Shown: positions 53,721 to 63,464, numbered from the stretch's first letter. The stretch is DNA of 64,000 nt from Calothrix sp. NIES-3974 (GCF_002368395.1 NZ_AP018254.1:4960001-5024000), one strand, 5' to 3'. Made by a program: numbers and translations. The notes: a model not told the origin generated them from the sequence alone.

Positions 53721-56114
53721 CTACTGAATTCGCCTTGCCATTGATTGAATGGTAGCGAGGGGAACTTGGCTAAAATAATGCTGTTGAAATTGTTCTTCTT
53801 GCAAAGCGGCAAAAAAGGCTTGAACAGCTATTTTGGCTTGGGAAAGGTTGGGTTTTTCTGTTAAAGAAAAGAGGATTCGGGTTTTTCCGCTACTGGTGGT
53901 GTCATGGCGAGTTAATTTAAAGCCAAGATGTTTTAATGCCCTCAGTCCAATAAATAGGGTTTGGTCACTAATTTGCAGTTTTTCTAATAACTGGTTACGG
54001 GTGACTGGTTGTTGGGTACGACTCAGATATTTGGCGATTCCTACTAATATTTTCCAGGTTTCTGAGTAGGGTCGAGATGGGGGTTTTGACCACGCTAAGA
54101 TTAGTTGCTGTCGCTGATATTGGGCACGTCGTAACCAAGCTTGTAAGTCATCCCAACTGGTGGGACATTTTTCGATAATCAGGGTATTATTACTACTAGT
54201 AATTCCTCTTTTTTCTGTCCCACCCATCCCCTGACGCTGGTCAATAATGAAGTCTAATTGCTGATGAAAATAGTCTCGATGTTCCTGTGCCGGACGAACT
54301 GCAATTAAACGGATTTCATAACGATTTTTAGAGGGATTAAAATCCAACTCAACAATACAGTCTGCCTTTCCCGTCGGCAATTCATCTTTATAATGTCCCC
54401 ACCAAACCCCGGGAAAGGAATTAGAACTAGATTGATCACAAATTTCAAATTCGGTTTTTATATATTGAATTTTCTTGCCTTTACTATCTTCCTGATTCCG
54501 ATGCCGAGTTTTGGTAAACCAACAGTTTTTAATCATTAATTTCGGCACCGGATTTCCCATCCCACAGGGTTCTAATAATTTTAATTCTGCGAATAATTCC
54601 TTCCCTAAATCGCCAACCGTAACGACGATATCAGCTGTAACCGTCGGTACTAATGTATTTACATCCACCGTTTGCCGTAATCTTTGATTAATCGCTTCCC
54701 GAAATAGGGGCAAATTTTCCACTGGCAAACTCAATCCCGCAGCGAAGGGATGGCCACCAAATCGATGCAATAAATGGGACTGGTCTTTTACTAATTGGTA
54801 TAAATCCACACCATTAATTGACCGCGCCGAACCCCTAGCTAAAACCAATTGGGATGCTTGCGTCGTTTCCTCTGGGATATCACTACTCAGTAGTATGGTC
54901 GGTCTTCCGGTCTCCTGGGCTACCTGCCCTGCCACCAAACCCAAGACACCCGGATTCCATTGGGGGTCTTCTAGGACAATCACACTAGTTGTCGATAGAT
55001 CCACCTGGGTCAGTTTCTGTCCCACCTGATGGACGATTTCCTTTTGCAAGGATTTACGCCGACTATTGGCTAATTCAGCCGCTTCTGCCAACTCATTGAC
55101 CCGATTCATATCCCGCGTGGTCAGTAGTTCTACGCAGAATCTGGCATCCCCATGAATCCGACTCACCGCATTAATCCGTGGTCCTAACCCAAAAGATACA
55201 TCGGTAGGGCGATCGCCACTTCTCTGGCATAATTCTAGTAACTTGCCAATTCCCGGTCTACGTCGTTGCGCTGCTGGTTGTTGAAAGTCCGTTTGCAAGC
55301 GTCGGATTCCCATTTGGGCTAAATAGCGACAATCTCCGCTCAGTTGGACTAAATCGGCAATCAAACCAACGGCAACTAAATCCAGTAAATCTGATAAGGG
55401 TTGGCGAGGAACCTCTGGTAAACTTGCGTATAAAGCCTCCACCAACTTATAGGCTACTGCAACCCCCGATAAATGGTACAAAGGATGCTCCAAGGGTAAA
55501 TAACGGGGATTGATAATAGCTGTCACAGGTGGGCGATATGCCTTCGGCATTAAGCTCTGCTTATCGCTCAGTAAGGTATGATGGTCTGTGACAATCACAT
55601 CTATACCCAAGGATTTAGCGTAAATAATTTCCTCAATGTTGGTGCTACCAGTATCACAGGTAACGATGAGGCTATAACCCCCTTGGCTGATTTTTTCAAT
55701 CCCTGCACAATTTAAACCGTGGGATTCGGTAAAGCGATTGGGAATGTAGTAATCTAAATCAATATTCTTGGTGAAAAACTGCCCTAACCCATCCCACAAT
55801 ACTGCCGTGGATGTCACCCCATCCGCGTCAAAATCACCCCAAATCATCACCTTTTCCCGGTTATCCCTGGCGATTTGCAAACGACGTACCGCCAAATCCA
55901 TCTCCTCCCCAAATTCCTCTGCACTCGTAACTGGATAAACTTGAGGATCGACAAATTTTTCTAATTCCTCAGCAGTGCGAATCCCCCTTTGCCACAATAA
56001 TTGAGCTGCAAATATTCCTGGAGAATGAGTTAGGTGTTTGCTAACCTGCTTAATAAATTCCTGGGGAACTTCGACTGGAGATGGGAGAATCCACTGTTGT
56101 GGTTGTTCTGGCAT
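53721..56114 (-). CDS. recJ: single-stranded-DNA-specific exonuclease RecJ
   Basis: The protein has 797 residues from an ATG at 56112-56114. The DHH domain has IWGDFDADGVTSTAVLWDGL (motif I), VIVTDHHTLL (motif III), and the DHHA1 part shows GRPTILLSS...GSARSINGVDLYQL and HPFAAGLSLP. The C-terminal 200 residues include an OB-like segment and a cyanobacterial extension with a winged-helix-like part (RNQLLEKLQISDQTLFIGLRAL). RecJ degrades 5' single-stranded ends during recombination and mismatch repair. The extension makes the protein longer than E. coli RecJ (577 residues) and is common in cyanobacteria. Confidence 0.95.
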   Translation of the reverse strand: MPEQPQQWILPSPVEVPQEFIKQVSKHLTHSPGIFAAQLLWQRGIRTAEELEKFVDPQVYPVTSAEEFGEEMDLAVRRLQIARDNREKVMIWGDFDADGVTSTAVLWDGLGQFFTKNIDLDYYIPNRFTESHGLNCAGIEKISQGGYSLIVTCDTGSTNIEEIIYAKSLGIDVIVTDHHTLLSDKQSLMPKAYRPPVTAIINPRYLPLEHPLYHLSGVAVAYKLVEALYASLPEVPRQPLSDLLDLVAVGLIADLVQLSGDCRYLAQMGIRRLQTDFQQPAAQRRRPGIGKLLELCQRSGDRPTDVSFGLGPRINAVSRIHGDARFCVELLTTRDMNRVNELAEAAELANSRRKSLQKEIVHQVGQKLTQVDLSTTSVIVLEDPQWNPGVLGLVAGQVAQETGRPTILLSSDIPEETTQASQLVLARGSARSINGVDLYQLVKDQSHLLHRFGGHPFAAGLSLPVENLPLFREAINQRLRQTVDVNTLVPTVTADIVVTVGDLGKELFAELKLLEPCGMGNPVPKLMIKNCWFTKTRHRNQEDSKGKKIQYIKTEFEICDQSSSNSFPGVWWGHYKDELPTGKADCIVELDFNPSKNRYEIRLIAVRPAQEHRDYFHQQLDFIIDQRQGMGGTEKRGITSSNNTLIIEKCPTSWDDLQAWLRRAQYQRQQLILAWSKPPSRPYSETWKILVGIAKYLSRTQQPVTRNQLLEKLQISDQTLFIGLRALKHLGFKLTRHDTTSSGKTRILFSLTEKPNLSQAKIAVQAFFAALQEEQFQQHYFSQVPLATIQSMARRIQ

Positions 56115-56229
56115 ATGGGAAGAGAACTTTTCCTTTAGATGATTAATGCTTAAAGGTCACCTGTTAACTGTCACCTGTCACCAAACCAAAAGGGAAATGT
56201 ATCAGCGTGCAAAGTATACTTAATTTAAC

Positions 56230-56340
56230 AGAACTTACGCAATAACAACTTAAACACCGTCATTACGTAGACGCGTAGCGGGTCGATTGCAAAGTAGCAA
56301 TCCCAAACACCTGATTTCTCACAATGAGCGCGTAAGTCCT
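56230..56340. repeat. MITE-like element with GAACTTACGC ends
   Basis: A 111-bp element with ends AGAACTTACGC (56230-56240) and GCGTAAGTCCT (56330-56340), inverted with one mismatch, the same terminal motif as the 177-bp element at 5227-5403. The interior contains GACGCGTAGCGG. It lies upstream of recJ, in the gap to the lipid kinase gene. Confidence 0.65.
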
Positions 56341-56393
56341 ATTTAAATAGGATTCTTATTCTTATTTAAATATACAACATAAACCCAAAATCT

Positions 56394-57356
56394 CTAATCT
56401 TCCTTCATTTCCACCACTAAATTCGGTAAACCATCCAATTTTTCTGTGGGAATTTCCTCCTCAACTATTTGTGTCAATATATTTAACCCCCCCGGAATAC
56501 ACTCCACCTCAATTGGAGTTGTACCGATAATTTCCCCATCAACTACGACTTTTTGTGGCGGTTCGGTGGTGACTTTAAACTTTTTCGCCCTTAAATAACC
56601 AATATCATCCCGTTCAACTGGTACGGAAGATGAAGCCGTTTGAAATAAATGATAACTAGCTGCTACCGCTCCAGCAACATTTTGGGGTGCAACTATTGTT
56701 AAATCAAGTAACCCATCATCAGGTATGATACCAGCAGGTCCTTGGGCTAAAACTGAAGTTCTCGGTGCTGCATTGGCAACTGTCACCGCACTGGCTGAAG
56801 TTTTGATAATTTTGTCTTCGGTTTCGATTTCCACCTCAAAGGTTTGAAATTCCCTTAATTGACTAATTCCTGCAAATACATAGGCCAACACACCAAAGCG
56901 GTTTTTTGCCTCTCGACTGGCTTTTTCCACAGTTTCCGCTTCAAAACCAATTCCTGCTAATAACACCATCGGTCTACCATTACAGGTTGCCACATCGACT
57001 TTTTTGGCATAACCTTGGACAATGGTTTTACAAGCTGCGGTAATTGTATCCGGTATACCCAAGGCTGCGGCAAAAGCATTAGCGGTTCCCCTGGAGATAA
57101 TCCCCAAAGGAATGTCAGTGCCAATTACAGCCGTTGCAGCAGCAGATAAAGTCCCATCACCTCCAGAAGCAATCAAGTAGTCAATTCCTGATGCGATCGC
57201 TTCTTTTGCCAATTGATCGGCATCTGTTTCTGGGGTTGTAAGTTTGATTTGTAAGTCAAATTCTGGAGATAATATTGATTTTATCGTTTCTAAATCCTGT
57301 TCAGAATCACCTTGTCCAGCTACAGGATTAAATATCAGACATGCCTTCGGTTTCAT
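56394..57356 (-). CDS. YegS/BmrU-type lipid kinase (diacylglycerol kinase catalytic domain)
   Basis: The protein has 320 residues from the ATG at 57354-57356 (MKPKACLIFNPVAGQG), where homology starts; the frame is open 22 codons upstream to an ATG at 57422 that adds unconserved residues. Motifs of the DAGK catalytic family are NPVAGQGD, ASGGDGTLSAAATAVIG (the GGDGT nucleotide-binding loop) and RGTANAFAAALGIP. The C-terminal half has the usual beta-sandwich (GIIPDDGLLDLTIVAPQN; VVVDGEIIGTTPIEVEC). It phosphorylates a lipid or sphingoid-type alcohol with ATP; substrate unknown. Confidence 0.9.
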   Translation of the reverse strand: MKPKACLIFNPVAGQGDSEQDLETIKSILSPEFDLQIKLTTPETDADQLAKEAIASGIDYLIASGGDGTLSAAATAVIGTDIPLGIISRGTANAFAAALGIPDTITAACKTIVQGYAKKVDVATCNGRPMVLLAGIGFEAETVEKASREAKNRFGVLAYVFAGISQLREFQTFEVEIETEDKIIKTSASAVTVANAAPRTSVLAQGPAGIIPDDGLLDLTIVAPQNVAGAVAASYHLFQTASSSVPVERDDIGYLRAKKFKVTTEPPQKVVVDGEIIGTTPIEVECIPGGLNILTQIVEEEIPTEKLDGLPNLVVEMKED

Positions 57357-57681
57357 AGATGGGTTTAAATGGGTGGGAAAATATCTGATCTGAACCGTTG
57401 AGTTATCATCTGCATTATACATCTTGAATCTATCTTCAGATAAAAATAACGTGAATATTCTGGGGAAGGCGAACTCAGAGGAAATTGCTGGTTAATTATC
57501 TTTCTCTAGTGATGCATTAAAGTCCCAAATATGGCATAAATCAAGGGAAAGATAGATAATCATCCATTGGTAATAATTTGTATTTGTGTATTCCTATTAA
57601 ACTTACTTCCGTGGTGATGCTGGAGGAAGATGTTTATTAGTTAATGGTTATTTATTCTAATACTTAGCGATATTGAAACCC

Positions 57682-57769
57682 GGATTTCTCACAAATCTTT
57701 AAAACTGGCAGGTATTAGTAGGGAAATCAACCCGCTACCCAACCCTTGTTGCTCACTTGGGAGAAATAC
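57682..57769 (+). repeat. MITE-like repeat family, copy E
   Basis: It starts GGATTTCTCACAAATCTTTA and ends TTGGGAGAAATAC, in the same orientation as copy A. It lies in the 458-bp gap 57423-57880, which otherwise holds only AT-rich sequence and the AGGAGAATTTT ribosome-binding site of the next gene. Confidence 0.6.
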
Positions 57770-57880
57770 AGCAAACGCGAACCTCACGAATTATAAGTCA
57801 CTGATTATTTGTCAAAGATACTTGAATTTTCGTGAGGATAAATATCACAGGAATTTTGATCACAACCACAGGAGAATTTT

Positions 57881-58186
57881 ATGTCGGATACACAGAATAT
57901 ACAAAGTAGTTCCGAACAAGTGCAAAATTTTGATGCCGAATTGTTAAAGGAGGAAATTCAAGAAGAAGAGCGTGAATTCCCGAATACTGACTTTGATACC
58001 GAGTATGAACTTGCCAAACAGAATAGTACAAATCCTGTCAGTAATCAGAATATAGAACCATCCAAAAATCCTCAAACAGCAAATAATATTACTAGCAATA
58101 CAGACGAAAATCTCGATGTAAATCCAGTAGCTGTTTCTCAGGAATTTCTGGATATGGCTAAATCTATTCAGAGTAGTCAATCATAA
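57881..58186 (+). CDS. small acidic disordered protein
   Basis: The protein has 101 residues from an ATG at 57881, with AGGAGA eight nucleotides upstream. It is acidic and rich in Asn, Gln, Ser and Glu (a run of Glu in KEEIQEEEREFPNT near residues 24-37), without cysteine, membrane segment or signal peptide. It is probably largely disordered with a short C-terminal helix (SQEFLDMAKSIQSS). No family recognised. Flanked by MITE-like copies E and F. Confidence 0.6.
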   Translation: MSDTQNIQSSSEQVQNFDAELLKEEIQEEEREFPNTDFDTEYELAKQNSTNPVSNQNIEPSKNPQTANNITSNTDENLDVNPVAVSQEFLDMAKSIQSSQS

Positions 58187-58243
58187 TTCATATTTTTTTA
58201 AAACTAAACTCACCCAGTCCTACTCAACCCACACCCTAATACC

Positions 58244-58335
58244 CAGATTTCTCACAAATCCCTAGAAATTTCCGGAAGTGGGGAGTAGGAAAAACTAAGC
58301 CTTTACTCAACGCTTACCTTTAACTCGTGAGAAAT
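58244..58335 (+). repeat. MITE-like repeat family, copy F
   Basis: It begins CAGATTTCTCACAAATCCC and ends AACTCGTGAGAAATAT, in the same orientation as copies A and E, with inverted ends ATTTCTCAC / GTGAGAAAT. The central part has AACTAAGCCTTTACTCAACGC. Confidence 0.65.
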
Positions 58336-58465
58336 ATAAGTTATCAATCCCCAGAAATTATAGGAAACAGGAGTTGGGTGGTAGGGATTAGGTGTAGAAT
58401 GAATCCATGACCTGGGGATTATTTATATTAATTTACATTTCTTGGATTTTGATAGAGATAATAAA

Positions 58466-58488
58466 AGTCCTCTGATGGAGGACTGTTT
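58466..58488. terminator. bidirectional terminator-like hairpin
   Basis: AGTCCTC (58466-58472) and GAGGACT (58478-58484) form a 7-bp perfect stem. On the plus strand GTTT follows; on the minus strand TTTTATTAT follows, which is the better T-run. It may end transcripts of the two convergent small genes. Confidence 0.45.
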
Positions 58489-58709
58489 GAATTTAATTTA
58501 TATTATTTTATCTGCTGCACCATGTAGGAGTTAAAAATAAACTTATAAATTTAACTCCCTACAACTCAATAACTCAACAAATTCCCATATACCTAGTATG
58601 AATCCATCGCAATACACTATAAACAGATTGTGAAAAAGCAGGATTATTGATGACTGGGATTGAGTCTAAAGTTAAGCGTTGATAAGTCAGGTGCAAGACC
58701 TAACCTATC

Positions 58710-58904
58710 CTAACGGGATTCAGTTCCTTGGTTGGGACTACCCTGAACAGAATCATTTTCTGGTGCTTCTGGTTGTGCAGAGGATTTACCATCACCTTTG
58801 ACTGCTGCACCTGTTTGACGAACACTTTCTTCCACAGGAGTTTGATATCCACCGGATGCTTGGGTATCGATATCTGGATTATTTTTTTCCTTTGCGTTGC
58901 TCAT
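58710..58904 (-). CDS. small disordered hydrophilic protein
   Basis: The protein has 64 residues from the ATG at 58902-58904 (MSNAKEKNNPDIDTQ); a GTG opens the frame 12 bp earlier. It is hydrophilic and disordered, rich in Gly, Ser, Glu, Asn and Pro, with no cysteine, no membrane segment and almost no hydrophobic residue, resembling LEA-like or stress-protective small proteins in composition. That is composition only. No homologue is recognised. Convergent with the acidic protein gene at 57881. Confidence 0.5.
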   Translation of the reverse strand: MSNAKEKNNPDIDTQASGGYQTPVEESVRQTGAAVKGDGKSSAQPEAPENDSVQGSPNQGTESR

Positions 58905-59606
58905 ATTTTTATTCACTCATACCTTGATTAATTCCAACATCATGGTAATCAATCGATAGAGGTTTATACATCTATCGCAAATCTATATTAACGCTCCCAT
59001 TTTATCTATCCTCTGGATATTTTCTTTCGGACTGGCGATGGAATTAAATATTAATTTGTTTCTCTCAAAGATAAACCTATTTCTACTATTTCACTTTTTT
59101 ATGTGGTAGCGATCGCAAATTATTCTGTATCCTCCCCGTGGCGAATATGAAAGTAATAGTAGAGGTTTGCGATCGCCATAATCGTTGCACTCAAATCTTT
59201 GGATGTCGTATAAATTTTTCTTGCCGAAGAGAGTTAACCACAAGTAGCCTCCCTAAAGCATTGAACTCTGTTTACAATCTGTTACCAAATTTGGTTTATT
59301 GTGCCTGATTACTCAATCTGGAAATTTTCAATTAAATTCCGTAAATATAAGGTGATAGATTGTAAAAAAATCAATTTATCTAGATAATATTTGGTATTTC
59401 CCAACTAAGACTCAAACAACTCGGTTCTATGAAAATTGCCCCACAGTTTGCACTGGAATTCAAACACTAGCAGCGATCGCAAGTTCGGGTATGGGTATGG
59501 GTGTAACTCCCACCTTTCTAGTAAAGCTTTTTCGGAGCTAGAGCCACTACTACAAATCCCTCAGAACTTATGTGGTCAAGTACTAGAGACTACCTAACGG
59601 GTTGTT
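58905..59606. other. long intergenic gap, possible gene remnant
   Basis: About 700 bp between two minus-strand genes. On the minus strand, between about 59050 and 59260, two frames read as protein-like peptides (one contains ATIMAIANLYYYFHIRHG ending at 59120; another starts with TTG after GGGAGG near 59250), but neither has a family match and they may be a decayed gene. Several HIP1 octamers occur. Nothing else was seen. Confidence 0.35.
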
Positions 59607-60530
59607 CTACCTGCGCCACTGAGATAAAATATACTCATAAAACCAAATGGTATCCACATCCGCCATTGCCCAAATTTTCCGTCCATTAGCAACAACTTTT
59701 GTCCGTCCTTGGCTTTTTCCCGTGGTGATAATTTCCGTTTCCACTTCCCGTAATTTAAAAGCCTCCGGTTTCCCTATATAGGCAGTTGCTAACACATCCC
59801 AGGCATAATAATCTTGAGCAATCACCAAAGCATAGCACTGACCAGCTAAATCAGAAACATCATACTGACGCTGTTTACCGATTTTCTGTACAAACTCCGA
59901 TGTCACAGGTACATTATTCGTAATATCCAGGGAACACATAATAATATTCAACCCACTCGACCAGACCCTAGCAACTGCAAGGGGGTCCCAATAAGCATTC
60001 CACTCAGCTGTTCCATCCTGTCCTGGTTCCCAATTTTTTTCCACATTCCCCGGTACATCCAAAGCACCTCCCATCCAAATCAAACGCTCAATTTTCGCTT
60101 CGATATCCGGTGCTGTATCTAAGGCATAGGCTAAATTTGTTAAAGGACCAGTTATCAGTAAAGTGACAGGTGTAGGGTGTGTACGTAAAGCTTGAATTAA
60201 AAAATCTTGACCAGGTTGGGTTAATAGGGAAGTTCCGTAGGTTTCGGTTTGATTGAGAATGGGAAAATTATCGATAGCAAAGGAATCGCGACGATAAAGT
60301 TGGGGAAAAGGGTTAATTCCCCGTACTGTACTTTCAGCTACTGGAATATGGGATTTCCCCATTAAATCCAAGATTTTGCGAGTTGCACTCACAGCAGGTT
60401 GGGGATAGCAATCAGCTGGTGTGACGATGATACCGATGGGTTCCACATGTTCCATCGTTAGTAACAACATTGTTGCTAAAAAATCATCCACAGCACCATC
60501 ATGGTCCAGGAGAACAGGTTGTTTTGACAT
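59607..60530 (-). CDS. nucleoside hydrolase
   Basis: The protein has 307 residues from the ATG at 60528-60530 (MSKQPVLLDHDGAVDD); the frame is open 11 codons upstream. The family's metal-binding Asp cluster appears as DHDGAVDD instead of the usual DTDPGxDD, and the rest fits: ALRTHPTPVTLLITGPLTNLA, IERLIWMGGALDVPGN, EWNAYWDPLAVARVW. It hydrolyses N-glycosidic bonds of nucleosides for base salvage, though the altered first motif leaves the substrate class open. Divergent from purL, so both flank purine metabolism. Confidence 0.88.
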   Translation of the reverse strand: MSKQPVLLDHDGAVDDFLATMLLLTMEHVEPIGIIVTPADCYPQPAVSATRKILDLMGKSHIPVAESTVRGINPFPQLYRRDSFAIDNFPILNQTETYGTSLLTQPGQDFLIQALRTHPTPVTLLITGPLTNLAYALDTAPDIEAKIERLIWMGGALDVPGNVEKNWEPGQDGTAEWNAYWDPLAVARVWSSGLNIIMCSLDITNNVPVTSEFVQKIGKQRQYDVSDLAGQCYALVIAQDYYAWDVLATAYIGKPEAFKLREVETEIITTGKSQGRTKVVANGRKIWAMADVDTIWFYEYILSQWRR

Positions 60531-60879
60531 GGCGATTTGATTTTTGGGTGTTGCTGAATACAAATAGGAATTGGAAATTTTACGTTGTGTAGAGACATAG
60601 CGATGCTAAGTCTCTACGTAGACGCGCGTAACGCGGCTTCTCGAAGAGACGATTGCGGTTTCAATACAAAATGTAGATAATCATAATTCATACCCAAATT
60701 CAGCAACACCTGGATTCTGGAATAAGAATCCCACTTGAACCTTGCTCAGTATACTAAGAAAGAAACTTTTGCATCACAGGTTTCTAAGAAAATTATTTTT
60801 TCAAAAATCAAATTAGGAGTCCTATCTCCTACAACAAATGCACCTAACTCGATAAAATGGGATTCTGTCCCCTTGGTGC
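60531..60879. other. divergent promoter region of nucleoside hydrolase and purL
   Basis: About 349 bp. A palindrome at 60588-60617 (TGTAGAGAC / GTCTCTACG arms) belongs to the GAGACG family, followed by GACGCGCGTAACGCGGC. No gene is supported, and no promoter box could be placed with confidence. Confidence 0.5.
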
Positions 60880-63291
60880 ATGACAACAGCTATGACTATC
60901 CCATCCAATTCCCCCTTTACCCCGGAACAAATCGCTGCGGAGGGGATTAAACCTGAAGAATATGCAGATATTGTCAACCGCTTGGGAAGACACCCCAACA
61001 AAGCGGAATTGGGGATGTTTGGGGTAATGTGGTCGGAACACTGTTGCTATAAAAATTCCCGTCCTTTACTCAAACAATTCCCTACCACTGGAAAATACAT
61101 CCTAGTTGGACCGGGGGAAAATGCGGGTGTGGTGGATATCGGTAATGGACAAAAACTCGCCTTTAAAATTGAATCCCATAATCACCCCAGTGCGGTTGAA
61201 CCTTTCCAAGGTGCTGCAACGGGTGTGGGAGGTATTCTCCGGGATATTTTTACAATGGGTGCGCGTCCCATTGCTTGTTTGAATTCCCTGCGGTTTGGTT
61301 CCCTGGAGGATAGGAAAACCCAAAGATTATTTCAAGGGGTGGTGGCTGGTATTAGTCACTACGGCAACTGTGTTGGTGTACCTACGGTGGGAGGAGAGGT
61401 ATATTTTGACCCAGCTTATTCAGGAAATCCCTTGGTAAATGTGATGGCACTGGGATTAATGGAAACCCCGGAAATCGTCAAATCAGGAGCATCGGGAATC
61501 GGTAATCCGGTACTGTACGTGGGTTCAACAACCGGACGGGATGGGATGGGGGGTGCAAGCTTTGCTAGTGCGGAACTTTCGGATGCTTCCATTGATGACC
61601 GTCCCGCAGTACAGGTGGGAGACCCGTTTCTGGAAAAATCCCTGATTGAAGCTTGTTTGGAGGCTTTTAAAACCGGAGCAGTGGTGGCAGCTCAGGATAT
61701 GGGGGCTGCGGGTATTACTTGTTCTACGGCAGAAATGGCTGCCAAGGGCGGAGTTGGTATTGATTTTGACTTAGACAAAGTTCCGGCACGGGAAACGGAG
61801 ATGGTTCCCTACGAGTACTTATTATCGGAATCCCAGGAAAGAATGTTGTTTGTAGCCCAGGAGGGACGGGAACAGGAGTTAATTGATATTTTCCAGCGTT
61901 GGGGTTTACACGCAGTTGTCGCGGGGAGAGTGATTGATGAGCCGATTGTGAGGATTTGGTTTCAAGGGGAGATTGCCGCCGAGATTCCGGCAACGGCTTT
62001 GTCAGAAAATACACCTCTCTACTATCGGGAGGTGTTGGCAGAACCGCCTGAGTACGCACAAACTGCTTGGCAATGGGATTCTCGGTGTTTGCCGCCTTGT
62101 TCTAGTCAGGGAATAGAAGTTAACGGTACATTCCATACCTGGTCAGATATACTTTTAACTCTTTTGGACACCCCCACCATTGCTTCTAAGCGCTGGGTTT
62201 ACCGTCAATACGACCACCAGGTGCAAAATAACACGGTGATGTTACCGGGGGGTGGGGATGCGGCAGTTATACGGGTTCGTCCTCTGGAAGGTGGTATAAC
62301 CACAGGAGGAGTAAGTCATACAAGGGGGGTTGCAGCCACAGTAGATTGTAATTCCCGTTATGTATATTTAGACCCCTACGAAGGTGCGAAGGCTGTGGTT
62401 GTAGAAGCAGCACGGAATTTATCCTGCGTGGGAGCGGAACCGATTGCTGTGACTGATAATTTAAATTTTGGCAGTCCGGAAAAACCGATTGGATATTGGC
62501 AGTTAGCTAAAGCTTGTGAAGGTTTGGCAGAAGCTTGTCGAGAGATGGAAACTCCGGTAACGGGTGGAAATGTTTCTTTATATAACGAAACCCTTGATTC
62601 CCAGGGAAATCCCCAACCGATTTATCCCACACCCGTAGTGGGGATGGTGGGGTTAATTCCTGATTTAGAATATATCTGTGGACAGGGTTGGCAAAACATG
62701 GGGGATGTAATTTATTTGCTGGGGGTGTCAGTAAATAAACTTAATGGGGAGACCATGGCCCAACCAACTTTAGGTGGGTCTGAGTATTTAGCTGTGATTC
62801 ATCAAACGGTTGCCGGAAAACCTCCCCGCATTGATTTTGACCTGGAACGACGGGTACAGTCAGCCTGTCGGACAGGAATTCGTCAAGGTTGGATTACTAC
62901 AGCCCATGATAGTGCTGAGGGTGGTTTGGCTGTGGCCTTGGCAGAGTCATGTATTACTGGAAACTGGGGTGCGGAGATTAATTTACCTGGGTTGGGTAGA
63001 GATGGCAATACTCCTGCGGAGTCACTAGGCGATCGCACTGATGAGGTATTATTTGCTGAGGGGGGAGCAAGAATTATTGTGGCTGTGAAGGAGGAATATC
63101 AAGGGGTGTGGGAGGAGTTTTTAAGTACCAATTTGGCTGGGTTCTGGCAACAATTAGGTCGTGTAACGACTGGGGATAGGGGTTTGCGGATAACTACCGT
63201 TGAGGAGCAAGTGTTGGTAGAGGTTAGTTTAGAGCAAATGAGCGATCGCTTTTTGAATGCCATTGAGCGACGTTTGCAAATTCAATGTTGA
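60880..63291 (+). CDS. purL: phosphoribosylformylglycinamidine synthase subunit PurL
   Basis: The protein has 803 residues from an ATG at 60880. It is the small, multi-subunit form of FGAM synthase: [52 protein letters not shown] (ATP-binding and phosphate motifs), [16 protein letters not shown] and [17 protein letters not shown]. It turns FGAR, ATP and glutamine into FGAM with PurS and PurQ, the fourth step of purine synthesis. purS and purQ are not in the window. A second in-frame ATG is at codon 5. Length is normal for this type. Confidence 0.96.
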   Translation: MTTAMTIPSNSPFTPEQIAAEGIKPEEYADIVNRLGRHPNKAELGMFGVMWSEHCCYKNSRPLLKQFPTTGKYILVGPGENAGVVDIGNGQKLAFKIESHNHPSAVEPFQGAATGVGGILRDIFTMGARPIACLNSLRFGSLEDRKTQRLFQGVVAGISHYGNCVGVPTVGGEVYFDPAYSGNPLVNVMALGLMETPEIVKSGASGIGNPVLYVGSTTGRDGMGGASFASAELSDASIDDRPAVQVGDPFLEKSLIEACLEAFKTGAVVAAQDMGAAGITCSTAEMAAKGGVGIDFDLDKVPARETEMVPYEYLLSESQERMLFVAQEGREQELIDIFQRWGLHAVVAGRVIDEPIVRIWFQGEIAAEIPATALSENTPLYYREVLAEPPEYAQTAWQWDSRCLPPCSSQGIEVNGTFHTWSDILLTLLDTPTIASKRWVYRQYDHQVQNNTVMLPGGGDAAVIRVRPLEGGITTGGVSHTRGVAATVDCNSRYVYLDPYEGAKAVVVEAARNLSCVGAEPIAVTDNLNFGSPEKPIGYWQLAKACEGLAEACREMETPVTGGNVSLYNETLDSQGNPQPIYPTPVVGMVGLIPDLEYICGQGWQNMGDVIYLLGVSVNKLNGETMAQPTLGGSEYLAVIHQTVAGKPPRIDFDLERRVQSACRTGIRQGWITTAHDSAEGGLAVALAESCITGNWGAEINLPGLGRDGNTPAESLGDRTDEVLFAEGGARIIVAVKEEYQGVWEEFLSTNLAGFWQQLGRVTTGDRGLRITTVEEQVLVEVSLEQMSDRFLNAIERRLQIQC

Positions 63292-63345
63292 TTCTGTAGG
63301 AAATAGGGAATAGTCGTCATGTAAGGCTGACACCAGAACTAAGAT

Positions 63346-63464
63346 TTTTTGAGCTTCAATGTAGGTTTATTTTTTACGCTTTTGGCAACTAAAATACCCT
63401 CCAAAGCTTACAAGATATAGAGACGCAATATATCGCATCTTTACGATTTGTTCGTAAGCCCTAA
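63346..63464 (+). repeat. 120-bp dispersed repeat, copy 2
   Basis: From TTTTGAGCTTC to CGTAAGCCCTAA, matching 12238-12357 in the same orientation, including AACTAAAATACCCTC and an ATATATCGC core. It lies in the 400-bp gap between purL and the arginine dihydrolase gene. Confidence 0.65.

Larger units (their letters stand above)
58187..58709. other. intergenic gap with repeat and terminator-like hairpin
   Basis: About 523 bp between convergent small genes. It holds MITE-like copy F at 58244-58335 and a terminator-like hairpin at 58466-58488. No gene is supported. Confidence 0.55.
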
